NCBI GenBank assembly: GCA_045649405.1
Contig: JAZRPW010000049.1
Coordinates: 1-37,239 of the forward strand
Direction: 5' to 3'
Length of the DNA: 37,239 nucleotides
Source: RUG11462 sp045649405
GTDB taxonomy: Bacteria; Bacillota; Clostridia; Oscillospirales; Acutalibacteraceae
This document shows, piece after piece, positions 29,540 to 37,239 of the stretch (within the stretch, counting starts at the first letter, position 1; every line of letters starts with the position of its first letter). The translations under genes were made by a program, and so were the position numbers. The notes under the pieces were generated by a model. The model searched no databases. It saw only the letters and a program-made list of their open reading frames with translations, and was not told the DNA's origin.

Positions 29540-31789
29540 TTGAGACAAGTATTAAATATTAATTCAAATTGGTTGTTTACAAAAGAATTTGAAAACATTC
29601 CTTCTAACATTCCTGAAAATTGGGAAAAGGTTGATGTTCCACACTGTTGGAATAGCGTTGATGGTCAAGATGGTGGCAACGATTATCACAGAGGTACTTG
29701 CTGTTATGTTAAAAACATTGTTAAAAGTGAATTGCCACAAGCAGACAGATATTATCTTGAAATCAGAGGCGCAAACTCTTCTGCAGATGCTTATGTTAAT
29801 GGTAAACAATTAGCACACCACGATGGTGGTTATTCAACTTGGAGAGTTGACATTACTGACGAACTTGATGATGAAAACGTTGTTGCTATTACAGTTGATA
29901 ACTCAGCAAATGAAACTGTTTATCCTCAAATGGCGGACTTTACTTTCTATGGTGGTCTTTATAGAGATGTTAACATTATTTGTGTTACTGAATCACACTT
30001 TGACCTTGATTATTATGGTGGTCCTGGTATCAAAGTTACACCTGTTGTTGATGGTAAAGACGCAAATGTTGAAGTTGAAGTTTATTTAACAAACGCAAAC
30101 AAAGACCAAAAAATCAGATACACAATTTATGATAAAGATTGCAAACCTTTACAAGAAGTTGTTTCTGAAGAAACTAAAGTTAACTTCAAAATTGAAAATG
30201 TTCATTTGTGGCATGGTAGACGTGACCCATATTTGTACTGTGTTGAAGCTGAACTTATTGAAAACGATGAAGTTTTAGATGATGTTTGCACAAGATTTGG
30301 TTGTCGTTCATTTAAAATTGACCCTAACAATGGATTTATTCTTAATGGCGAAGAATACCCACTTCGTGGTGTTTCTCGTCACCAAGACAGATGGGGTAAG
30401 GGTAATGCTTTGTCAAAAGAAGACCATGAAGAAGATATTGATTTGATTTGTGAAGTTGGTGCAACAACAATTCGTTTGGCACACTATCAACATGACCAAT
30501 ATTTCTATGACCTTTGTGATGAAAAAGGTTTGGTTATTTGGGCAGAAATTCCTTATATTTCAAAACATTTACCAGGTGGTCGTGAAAATACTATTTCACA
30601 AATGAAAGAACTCATTACACAAAACTATAATCACCCTTCAATTGTTGTTTGGGGTCTTTCAAATGAAATCACAATGAATGGTGAAAACGATCCTGATTTA
30701 CTTGATAACCACGTTGTTCTTAATGATTTAGTTCACGATATGGACAAAACTCGTTTAACAACAATTGCAGCTGTTTCAATGTGTAAAATGGATGCAAAAT
30801 ACCTTCAAATTCCTGATGTTGTTTCTTACAACCACTATTTCGGCTGGTACGGCGGAGAAACATCAATGAATGGTCCATGGTTTGATAAATTCCATGAAAC
30901 ACATCCAAATATTCCTATTGGCTGTAGTGAATATGGTTGTGAAGCTTTGAATTGGCATACATCAAACCCAGTTCAAGGTGACTATACAGAAGAATATCAA
31001 GCATATTATCACGAAGAGTTAATTAAACAACTTTTCACTCGTAAATATATGTGGGCAACACACGTTTGGAATATGTTTGACTTTGGTGCTGATGCACGTG
31101 CTGAAGGTGGCGAAAATGGTCAAAACCACAAAGGTCTTATGACATTTGATAGAAAGTATAAAAAAGATGCTTTTTATGCTTATAAAGCATGGTTGTCTGA
31201 TGAACCATTTGTTCACATCTGCGGTAAACGTTATGTTGATAGGGTAGAAGATGTTACAAAAGTTACTGTATATTCAAATCTTCCAGAAGTTGAACTTTTT
31301 GCTAATGGCGAATCTTTAGGTAAAATCAAAGCAGAAGACCATTTCTTCTATTTTGAAGTTCCTAATAACGGAACAACTGAGCTTGTTGCAGTTGCTGGCG
31401 ATTGCAAAGATACAAGTAAAATCAAAAAAGTTGATGAACCAAATCCTGATTACAAACTCGTTGAAGTTGGTGCTGTTCTTAACTGGTTTGATATCACTGA
31501 AATTGAAGGCCGCTTGTCAATTAATGATAAAGTTTCTGACATTATGGCTACATTAAGAGGTAAACTTTTATTTGCTTCAATTGGTAAAAAAATTATGAAA
31601 CAAATGAACAAGGGCGATAGTAAACCTGCTGGTTTTGAAATTTCATCAGATATGATGCAAATGATGGGTGGATTTACTTTGCTTCGTTTAACTTCAATGC
31701 TTGGTATGATGAATGTTAGTTTTACAAAAGAAGAATTACTTGAGATTAATGCAAAACTTAATAAAATCAAAAGAGCTAAGAAAAAATAA
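29540..31789 (+). CDS. Glycoside hydrolase family 2 enzyme, probable beta-glucuronidase (or beta-galactosidase)
   Basis: A 749-residue cytoplasmic GH2 enzyme without signal peptide. The N-terminal jelly-roll sugar-binding domain has 'VDVPHCWNSVDG' and 'GGLYRDVNII'. The Ig-like middle and a TIM barrel follow, with acid/base E376 in 'WGLSNE' and nucleophile E464 in 'GCSEYG'. An N-x-K motif (N529-H530-K531 in 'GQNHKGLMTFDRK') matches the carboxylate-recognition motif of beta-glucuronidases. However, many GH2 beta-galactosidases have the similar NDK, so context is the stronger argument. Residues ~650-749 are an extra helical, Met-rich C-terminal domain. It starts at TTG after GGAGG, 17 bases after the symporter gene. 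Confidence 0.9.
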   Translation: MRQVLNINSNWLFTKEFENIPSNIPENWEKVDVPHCWNSVDGQDGGNDYHRGTCCYVKNIVKSELPQADRYYLEIRGANSSADAYVNGKQLAHHDGGYSTWRVDITDELDDENVVAITVDNSANETVYPQMADFTFYGGLYRDVNIICVTESHFDLDYYGGPGIKVTPVVDGKDANVEVEVYLTNANKDQKIRYTIYDKDCKPLQEVVSEETKVNFKIENVHLWHGRRDPYLYCVEAELIENDEVLDDVCTRFGCRSFKIDPNNGFILNGEEYPLRGVSRHQDRWGKGNALSKEDHEEDIDLICEVGATTIRLAHYQHDQYFYDLCDEKGLVIWAEIPYISKHLPGGRENTISQMKELITQNYNHPSIVVWGLSNEITMNGENDPDLLDNHVVLNDLVHDMDKTRLTTIAAVSMCKMDAKYLQIPDVVSYNHYFGWYGGETSMNGPWFDKFHETHPNIPIGCSEYGCEALNWHTSNPVQGDYTEEYQAYYHEELIKQLFTRKYMWATHVWNMFDFGADARAEGGENGQNHKGLMTFDRKYKKDAFYAYKAWLSDEPFVHICGKRYVDRVEDVTKVTVYSNLPEVELFANGESLGKIKAEDHFFYFEVPNNGTTELVAVAGDCKDTSKIKKVDEPNPDYKLVEVGAVLNWFDITEIEGRLSINDKVSDIMATLRGKLLFASIGKKIMKQMNKGDSKPAGFEISSDMMQMMGGFTLLRLTSMLGMMNVSFTKEELLEINAKLNKIKRAKKK

Positions 31790-31809
31790 GGGAAGTTTAT
31801 ATATAAATA

Positions 31810-31845
31810 AAAAACCGCTATGGAAGAAATTCCATAGCGGTTTTT
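31810..31845. terminator. Bidirectional terminator (GH2 / serA)
   Basis: AAAAACCGCTATGGA (31810-31824) pairs perfectly with 31831-31845, a 15-bp stem with a 6-base loop and A/T runs on both strands. Confidence 0.92.
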
Positions 31846-31857
31846 ATTGTGTAGAAA

Positions 31858-33018
31858 CTATTTAATAACTCTAACAGAAATTACTTGTTCAATTTCTTCG
31901 ATTGCTTTAACAGCATCGTCAGTAACATCTGCAATATCAACAACTGTATAAGCATAATCGCCACGTGAATTGTTTGACAATTGGTCAATGTTAAGACCTG
32001 CATTTGAGAAGCAAGATGAAATTAGAGCAATTGTGTTAGGAACGTTTTTATGAATAACACAAACTCTAGCACCGTTAACTGCGCCAAGTTTAACATTTGG
32101 CATATTAACTGAGTTGATAATTGAACCATTTTCAAGGTAAGCAATTACTTCTTTAGCAGCCATATAAGCACAGTTTTCTTCTGATTCTGGTGTAGAAGCA
32201 CCAAGGTGAGGAATAGCAATAACGCCTTCAACACCCAAAACTTTTTCATCAGGGAAGTCAACTACATAAGAAGCGACTTTGCCATCTTCAAGAGCTTTGA
32301 TAATTGCATCAGAATCAACCAATTCGCCACGAGCATAGTTCAAAATTCTAACGCCATCTTTCATTTTAGCAATTGTTTCTTCGTTAACTGTATGTTTTGT
32401 AGCATCATTAAGTGGAACGTGAATTGAAATATAATCACAAGTTGTAAAAATATCATCAAGACTTGTTACGTGTTTAACGTTTCTTGATAAGTTCCAAGCA
32501 CCATCAACTGAAAGATAAGGGTCATAACCTAAAACTTCCATACCAAGTTTTTCAGCTGCATTTGCAACCAAAACGCCAATAGCGCCAAGACCAATAACAC
32601 CAAGTTTTTTGCCCATGATTTCAGGACCAGCAAATGCTGATTTACCTTTTTCAACGAGTTTGCCAACTTGGTCGCCTTCGCCTTTTAATGTTTTAGCCCA
32701 TTCAATACCAGGAATAACCTTTCTTGAAGAAATCAAAAGACCAGCAATAACTAACTCTTTAACTGCGTTTGCGTTAGCACCAGGTGTATTGAAAACAACA
32801 ATGCCTTTTTCTGCACATTTGTCACAAGGAATGTTATTTGTACCAGCACCAGCACGAGCAATTGCCTTCAATGAAGCAGGTAATTCCATATCATGCATTG
32901 AAGCAGAACGAACCAAAATCGCATCAGGATTAGCGATTTCGTCTGCACAAGTGTATTTATTATCAAATTGTGAAAGACCAATTTTTGAAATTTTGTTAAG
33001 TGTTTGAATATTGTACAT
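31858..33018 (-). CDS. serA: D-3-phosphoglycerate dehydrogenase (ACT domain)
   Basis: First step of serine synthesis: 3-phosphoglycerate to 3-phosphohydroxypyruvate. The 386-residue protein has the 2-hydroxyacid dehydrogenase core with NAD-binding 'LGVIGLGAIGVLVANAAEKLGM', catalytic Arg in 'LNYARGELVD' and His in 'IPHLGAST'. A C-terminal ACT domain ('GARVCVIHKNVPNTIALISSCFSNAGLNI') suggests feedback control by serine. It is shorter than the ~525-residue form and lacks the intervening ASB domain. AGGAG (33032-33028) precedes the ATG; it follows serC by 23 bases in the same operon. Confidence 0.95.
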   Translation of the reverse strand: MYNIQTLNKISKIGLSQFDNKYTCADEIANPDAILVRSASMHDMELPASLKAIARAGAGTNNIPCDKCAEKGIVVFNTPGANANAVKELVIAGLLISSRKVIPGIEWAKTLKGEGDQVGKLVEKGKSAFAGPEIMGKKLGVIGLGAIGVLVANAAEKLGMEVLGYDPYLSVDGAWNLSRNVKHVTSLDDIFTTCDYISIHVPLNDATKHTVNEETIAKMKDGVRILNYARGELVDSDAIIKALEDGKVASYVVDFPDEKVLGVEGVIAIPHLGASTPESEENCAYMAAKEVIAYLENGSIINSVNMPNVKLGAVNGARVCVIHKNVPNTIALISSCFSNAGLNIDQLSNNSRGDYAYTVVDIADVTDDAVKAIEEIEQVISVRVIK

Positions 33019-33041
33019 TATGTAATTCTCCTAAAAATAAA

Positions 33042-34124
33042 TTAAGCGTTATTTTTTTCGAATTCAGCCATGAATTCAACAAGTTTTTCAACGCCTTCGT
33101 ATGGCATAGCATTGTAGATAGATGCTCTCATACCACCAACTGAACGGTGACCTTTAAGGTTAACAAAGCCTGCTGCTGTTGATTCTTTAACGAATTTAGC
33201 ATCGAGTTCATCATTGCCTGTGATGAATGGAACGTTCATCAATGAACGGTCTTCAGGAACAACAGTGCCTTTGAAAAGTTTGCTGTTGTCAAGGAAGTCA
33301 TAAAGAAGTTTAGCTTTCTTTTCATTGAGTTCTTTCATCTTTTCAAGACCACCAAGTTCTTTAACCCATTCTAAAACGAGTTTAGCAACATAAATTGTGT
33401 AGCAAGGTGGTGTGTTGAACATTGAATCGTTATCTGCATGAGTTTTGTAATTGAACATTGTTGGAGTAATATCCATAGCATTGCCAATTAAGTCTTCTCT
33501 AATAATAACCAATGTCATACCAGCTGGAGCCATATTCTTTTGTGCGCCTGCATACAAAACGCCAAATTTTGAAACATCAATTGGCTCTGAAAGAATGCAA
33601 GATGAAATATCTGCAACGAGTGGCACATCACCAGTATCAGGAAGTGTGTTCCATTTTGTACCATAGATTGTGTTGTTCATACAGATGTGGAAATAGTCTG
33701 CATCTTTTGTAAATGTTTCTTTGTCAAGTTTTGGAATGTAAGAATATGTTTTATCTGCTGAAGAAGCGATTTCTTTAGCTTCGCCATATCTTGCTGCTTC
33801 TTTGTAAGCTTTGTTAGCCCATTGACCAGTAACAACATAGTCTGCTTTGCCTGATTTTGTCATAAGGTTCAAAGGAATCATTGCAAATTGTGATGAAGCA
33901 CCACCTTGCAAGAAAAGAACTTTATAATTATCAGGAACGTTCATTACTTCGCGAACAAGTGCTTCAGCACCTTTGATAATTTCATCATAAACTTTTGAAC
34001 GGTGTGACATTTCCATAACTGATTGGCCAGAACCGTTGTAATCAAGCATTTCTGCTGCTGCTTTCTTCAATACTTCTTCAGGGAGCATTGAAGGACCTGC
34101 TGAAAAATTGTAAACTCTACTCAT
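33042..34124 (-). CDS. serC: Phosphoserine aminotransferase
   Basis: Second step of serine synthesis, PLP-dependent: phosphohydroxypyruvate plus glutamate to phosphoserine. The 360-residue protein has 'NFSAGPSMLPEEVL' and 'SVMEMSHRSK' at the N-terminus, 'QGGASSQFAMIPLNL', the Schiff-base lysine K196 in 'YAGAQKNMAPAG', and 'GHRSVGGMRASIYNA' near the C-terminus. All are typical SerC features. GGAGG lies upstream of the ATG. First gene of the serC-serA operon; serB is not in this window. Confidence 0.97.
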   Translation of the reverse strand: MSRVYNFSAGPSMLPEEVLKKAAAEMLDYNGSGQSVMEMSHRSKVYDEIIKGAEALVREVMNVPDNYKVLFLQGGASSQFAMIPLNLMTKSGKADYVVTGQWANKAYKEAARYGEAKEIASSADKTYSYIPKLDKETFTKDADYFHICMNNTIYGTKWNTLPDTGDVPLVADISSCILSEPIDVSKFGVLYAGAQKNMAPAGMTLVIIREDLIGNAMDITPTMFNYKTHADNDSMFNTPPCYTIYVAKLVLEWVKELGGLEKMKELNEKKAKLLYDFLDNSKLFKGTVVPEDRSLMNVPFITGNDELDAKFVKESTAAGFVNLKGHRSVGGMRASIYNAMPYEGVEKLVEFMAEFEKNNA

Positions 34125-34161
34125 AGTAAAATTTCCTCCAAAAAATAATATGTTAGGTACT

Positions 34162-34189
34162 ATTATATATTAGAAAAACTAAAAGTCAA
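34162..34189 (-). promoter_or_regulatory. Predicted promoter of serC-serA
   Basis: TTGACT (34189-34184), a 16-bp spacer and TATAAT (34167-34162). A long palindrome begins 6 bp upstream of the -35. Confidence 0.65.
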
Positions 34190-34194
34190 TAACA

Positions 34195-34212
34195 TTGTTA
34201 AAAAATTAACAA
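34195..34212. promoter_or_regulatory. Palindrome 1 upstream of the serC promoter
   Basis: TTGTTAA-AAAA-TTAACAA, an 18-bp perfect inverted repeat immediately upstream of the -35 box. The same core recurs 54 bp further upstream, which suggests a regulator binding site rather than chance. Confidence 0.5.
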
Positions 34213-34249
34213 CTTTTTTTCGAAAAACTGCAGTTTTTACGTAAAAGAA

Positions 34250-34265
34250 TGTTAAAAAATTAACA
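34250..34265. promoter_or_regulatory. Palindrome 2 upstream of the serC promoter
   Basis: TGTTAA-AAAA-TTAACA, a 16-bp perfect inverted repeat sharing the GTTAA-AAAA-TTAAC core with palindrome 1. Centre-to-centre distance is 54 bp, about five helical turns. Confidence 0.5.
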
Positions 34266-34283
34266 AATTTTATTAAGACAAAG

Positions 34284-34308
34284 AAAAAGCACCCAAAAAA
34301 TGAGTGCT
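34284..34308 (-). terminator. Terminator of the DUF4886 gene
   Basis: Minus strand: AGCACTCA pairs with TGGGTGCT (one G-U) around a 5-base T loop and is followed by a T run. It lies just after the stop codon at 34315. Confidence 0.8.
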
Positions 34309-34314
34309 CATAAA

Positions 34315-35067
34315 TTATTTTATGTAGTTTTGAACTGTGTTTCTTATAAGTTCGATTTTTTTAATGTTTAATTCATCACTGTCATCGAAGTTAGGCATAA
34401 ATGTTGTTTTTGTAACATCTTTACCGGTTAAAACTTTGTACCAAGTGAGTGATAGGGCATATCTGCCAAAAACATAATCCATATGGAAAGTGTCTCTGCA
34501 AAGTGAAGCGCCACCATTTTGATAATCAAATAAATCAGTGTGTCTAAGTTCATTAACAATTTCTCCACAAGGGAATATAATCTCAATATTTTCTTTTTGT
34601 GCTACTTCATTATAAGTACTAACAATCATTTCATGCATTTTATCACTGTCGTGGTCGTATCTAAAAAAGTCACCGTGTTCGCTACCATTTTCATAACTCC
34701 AAGTTTGATGCATTATGATTTTTGCATTTGGTTTAAATTGTTTAACAAATTCAAGAACTTTAGTAATGTAAGGGTAAAATGAATCTGCATAGCCACTAAA
34801 ACTACTAACTTGTTGAACAGTTACATAATCCCAATCATCTTTTTCTAATGCTTGTTTGAGCGAAACCATTTCTCCGGTAAACTCACCGTTTTCATAATAT
34901 TCATAATCTGCTTTGTCATCTACAATATTATTATAATGAGTTTCAAGAGAACATCCGCCAATAAAGGTATTGCCACAAAAAATATCATCGCCATTTTCTT
35001 TTGCAATTTGATGCAAATATTTTTGTGCATCGACTGAAAAACTATTGCCAATTGAAAGAATTTTCAT
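34315..35067 (-). CDS. DUF4886-type SGNH hydrolase-like protein
   Basis: A 250-residue protein opening with 'ILSIGNSFSVDA', the Gly-Asn-Ser block of DUF4886/SGNH-fold esterases, and ending with 'CRDTFHMDYVFGRYA', whose D-x-x-H would complete the catalytic triad. 'VTVQQVSSFSG' and 'IIMHQTWSY' fit the other conserved blocks. The substrate is unknown; related SGNH enzymes deacetylate or de-esterify glycans. There is no signal peptide, so it probably acts in the cytoplasm. ATG at 35067 is preferred: AAAGGAG lies 8 bases upstream, whereas the in-frame GTG at 35076 overlaps that site. It is divergent from the large phosphorylase-like gene, consistent with a shared sugar pathway. Confidence 0.85.
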   Translation of the reverse strand: MKILSIGNSFSVDAQKYLHQIAKENGDDIFCGNTFIGGCSLETHYNNIVDDKADYEYYENGEFTGEMVSLKQALEKDDWDYVTVQQVSSFSGYADSFYPYITKVLEFVKQFKPNAKIIMHQTWSYENGSEHGDFFRYDHDSDKMHEMIVSTYNEVAQKENIEIIFPCGEIVNELRHTDLFDYQNGGASLCRDTFHMDYVFGRYALSLTWYKVLTGKDVTKTTFMPNFDDSDELNIKKIELIRNTVQNYIK

Positions 35068-35088
35068 AACATTCACTCCTTTGTTAAC

Positions 35089-35117
35089 ATTGTACTAATT
35101 TTTTTCAAAAAAATCAA
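35089..35117 (-). promoter_or_regulatory. Predicted promoter of the DUF4886 gene
   Basis: TTGATT (35117-35112), a 17-bp spacer and TACAAT (35094-35089), about 22 bp before the chosen ATG. Confidence 0.5.
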
Positions 35118-35137
35118 TGATAAATTTACAAATATGC

Positions 35138-35166
35138 TTGCATTAATTACTTATTTAAATTATAAT
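35138..35166 (+). promoter_or_regulatory. Predicted promoter of the phosphorylase-like gene
   Basis: TTGCAT (35138-35143), a 17-bp spacer and TATAAT (35161-35166), with AAAGGAG of the gene at 35180-35186. Confidence 0.65.
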
Positions 35167-35193
35167 AAATAAAAAACTTAAAGGAGAAAGAAT

Positions 35194-37239
35194 ATGAATC
35201 ATTATAGATTAGAAAACGATGTTTTCGTAATTGAAGATTTTGACAAGAAACCACCGTTTTGTTCTTTTTTGCCAGGTCTTACAGGCGAAAAAGGTATTCC
35301 GGTTTGGTCTTTTTATGTTAATAGAGGACAAGGTATAACTGCGTTTGGTGTTGAAAACAAACAACAACCTATTATGGAAGTTGCACCTGCAAATACTGCT
35401 TATGAAAACACAGCAACAAAAGGTTTTAGAACTTTTGTTAGAAAGAATGGAGAATATTTTGAACCATTCTTTGTTAGAACATCTAATGATGTTTCAAGAA
35501 TAATGTATATAAAACAAAACTCAATGAAAGTTGTTGAAATTGATAACAAACATCAATTCAAAACAACTGTTGAGTATATCATTTTGCCAAATGATACAAT
35601 TGGTGCACTTGTTAGAAGTGTAACTTTTGAAAATTTAGGCGATGATGCTGAGTTTGAAATTTTAGATGGTATGCCAAGAATCATTCCTGCTGGTGTTAGT
35701 CTTAACGATATGATGTTTATGGCTAACTTAAACAAATCATACAACACAATTTTGAATGCCGAAAATAAAATTCCTGTATTTTTAAAAGAAATCATTGGCG
35801 ATGACCATGCTGAAGTTCACAAAAGAACAGATGGTCACTATTACTTATCGTTCGATAACAATGGTCTTGTTGAGCCAGTTTATGACCCAAATGCTATTTT
35901 TGATGAAGAAACATCACTTGTTTACCCAGTAGCATTTGCTAATAATGGTTTGGATTATGTTAAAAACTACAATCAAAACGGTACAAATAAAATTTGTGGT
36001 TGTTTTGCTACTGCTAAAGTGACACTCGGCAAAGGCGAAACTTATAGAGTTGTTGCTTTGTCTGGTCATACTCATTCACCAGAAATAATCAATGAAAAAG
36101 CAAAAGAATTTTCACTTGACTATATTGATAATAAAATTAAAGAAGCAGATGCATTAGCAGTTAAATTTACTGACGACATTGCTACAAAATCTTCTAACCC
36201 TGTTCTTGATATGTACTTTAGACAATGCTATCTCGACAATTTCCTTCGTGGTGGTTATCCATTTGTGTTTAAAGGCAAAGATAAAAACAAGGTTGTTCAT
36301 TTATTCTCAAGAAAACACGGCGACCCTGAACGTGACTATAACCATTTTTCGATCGCTGCTGAATATTACTCACAAGGCGATGGTAACTTTAGAGACGTGT
36401 TGCAAAACAGAAGAAATGACGTTTTGTTCCATCCGGATGTTAATGACTTTAACATTCAAATGTTCTTCTCATACATTCAATTTAATGGTTATAACCCATT
36501 GCATGTTAAAGCAACAACTTTTTCTATTCCAGAAAAATTTAAAGATGATGTTGCAAACTTGGTCAAAGAACATATCACACAAAACGCTGATGTTGTAACA
36601 GACATTTTAAGCAAAAAATTCACACCTGGTATTCTTATTAACGGAATGTTTAACAACAAGGTTAAATCAAACATTTCTGATGATGAATTCTTGTCAAAAG
36701 TTTTGGAATATAGTGAACAAAACTTTGAAGGTATGTCTGATAAAGAAGGTTTCTGGACAGACCACTTTGTATATCTTTTAGATTTGATTGATACATACAA
36801 AATGATTTACCCAGACAAACTCAAAGAGTTGATTTTTGATAATAATGAGTATACATATTTTGATAATGAAGTTTTTGTAAATCCAAGAAGTGTTAAATAT
36901 GTGTTTGATGGCAAAAATCCAAAACAGCTTTTTGCGTTTAATGTAGATAAGTTTAGATATGACAAAGGTTATAAACTTAACAAAACAAACTGGTTGAAAG
37001 ATAAGTCAGGTAAAGTTTATAAAACTAACTTGATTGAAAAACTTTTCTCTTTGTGTATTAATAAAGTTGCGCTTTTGGACCAATACCAAATGGGTATTGA
37101 AATGGAAGCTAACCGTGTTGGTTGGTGTGATGCTACAAGTGGCTTGCCAGGTATGTTTGGTAGTGGTTTGAGTGAAACTTTTGAACTTTTAAGAGTTTTG
37201 AGATTTACTCTTCAGATTGTCAAAGATTATAGTTCTAAA
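35194..37239 (+). CDS. Cellobiose-phosphorylase-like carbohydrate-active protein, 3' partial
   Basis: The frame runs from ATG 35194 (AAAGGAG 7 bases upstream) off the right edge, 682 residues without a stop. There is no signal peptide. The first ~280 residues are beta-rich ('FLPGLTGEKGIPVWSFYVNRG', 'LVRSVTFENLGDDAEFEILDGMPRIIPAG'), as in the N-terminal sandwich of GH94-type phosphorylases. A helical part follows with 'NFRDVLQNRRNDV' (around N405) and 'NRVGWCDATSGLPGMFGSGLSETFELLRVL', typical of (alpha/alpha)6-barrel enzymes. I recall large clostridial proteins of this type (about 1100 residues) annotated 'cellobiose phosphorylase', but know of no proven activity, and the catalytic Asp cannot be assigned here. 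It probably works with the divergent DUF4886 protein on an oligosaccharide. Confidence 0.75.
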   Translation, partial: MNHYRLENDVFVIEDFDKKPPFCSFLPGLTGEKGIPVWSFYVNRGQGITAFGVENKQQPIMEVAPANTAYENTATKGFRTFVRKNGEYFEPFFVRTSNDVSRIMYIKQNSMKVVEIDNKHQFKTTVEYIILPNDTIGALVRSVTFENLGDDAEFEILDGMPRIIPAGVSLNDMMFMANLNKSYNTILNAENKIPVFLKEIIGDDHAEVHKRTDGHYYLSFDNNGLVEPVYDPNAIFDEETSLVYPVAFANNGLDYVKNYNQNGTNKICGCFATAKVTLGKGETYRVVALSGHTHSPEIINEKAKEFSLDYIDNKIKEADALAVKFTDDIATKSSNPVLDMYFRQCYLDNFLRGGYPFVFKGKDKNKVVHLFSRKHGDPERDYNHFSIAAEYYSQGDGNFRDVLQNRRNDVLFHPDVNDFNIQMFFSYIQFNGYNPLHVKATTFSIPEKFKDDVANLVKEHITQNADVVTDILSKKFTPGILINGMFNNKVKSNISDDEFLSKVLEYSEQNFEGMSDKEGFWTDHFVYLLDLIDTYKMIYPDKLKELIFDNNEYTYFDNEVFVNPRSVKYVFDGKNPKQLFAFNVDKFRYDKGYKLNKTNWLKDKSGKVYKTNLIEKLFSLCINKVALLDQYQMGIEMEANRVGWCDATSGLPGMFGSGLSETFELLRVLRFTLQIVKDYSSK

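Overview
The window is AT-rich, densely coded DNA from a low-GC, spore-forming Gram-positive anaerobe, most likely a gut Clostridia member (Oscillospiraceae/Ruminococcaceae-like). Support: an alpha/beta-type small acid-soluble spore protein, a T-box leader on ileS, an FMN riboswitch in front of a RibU-type ECF transporter subunit, a TagF-like teichoic acid polymerase domain, strong GGAGG-type ribosome binding sites and many sigmaA-like promoters. The species assignment is inference. I see no insertion sequence, phage gene, CRISPR array or other clear sign of recent transfer.

Layout. (1) 1-1960: a secreted protein with two similar beta-rich domains joined by a threonine linker (its 3' end lies off the window), divergent from an AraC-type regulator. 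(2) 2006-6632, minus strand: T-box-controlled ileS of the long, eukaryote-like type; FMN-riboswitch-controlled ribU; tRNA-Gln. The two gene-free stretches here (5117-5434 and 6113-6632) are filled by the T-box leader, the FMN riboswitch, the tRNA, promoters and terminators. (3) 6633-10457, minus: an envelope glycopolymer pair, a membrane acyltransferase and a GT2/CDP-glycerol glycerophosphotransferase fusion. (4) 10657-18281, plus: a tight six-gene operon, thyX, tmk, a DJ-1-like gene, a fused 5-formyltetrahydrofolate cyclo-ligase/MltG gene, a U32 (TrhP-like) gene and a class A PBP. (5) 18329-20703: a spore protein, a WYL regulator, an unrecognised 248-residue protein, tRNA-Ser and tRNA-Leu.

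(6) 20717-31789: a complete hexuronate/glucuronide island. A GPH-family symporter and a GH2 glycosidase bring in and cleave a glycoside. The minus-strand operon uxaC-uxuA-uxuB-kdgA-kdgK then takes glucuronate through fructuronate, mannonate, KDG and KDPG to pyruvate and glyceraldehyde 3-phosphate. Two AraC-type regulators lie between the two operons, tail to tail. (7) 31858-34124: serC-serA, serine synthesis, behind a promoter with two copies of a long palindrome. (8) 34315-37239: a DUF4886/SGNH esterase-like gene divergent from a large carbohydrate-active protein resembling cellobiose phosphorylases, cut by the window end.

Most noteworthy: the in-frame folate-enzyme/MltG fusion with a well-placed internal ribosome binding site; the downstream U32 gene, which has no ATG, GTG or TTG upstream of its conserved N-terminus and may start at AUU; AraC-style direct repeats 21 to 22 bp apart in two divergent intergenic regions; a 20-bp palindrome just after the symporter promoter; and the tandem palindromes upstream of serC. 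I did not find a clearly new multi-gene system. The best candidate for unusual biology is the operon coupling dTMP/folate, peptidoglycan and tRNA-modification genes.
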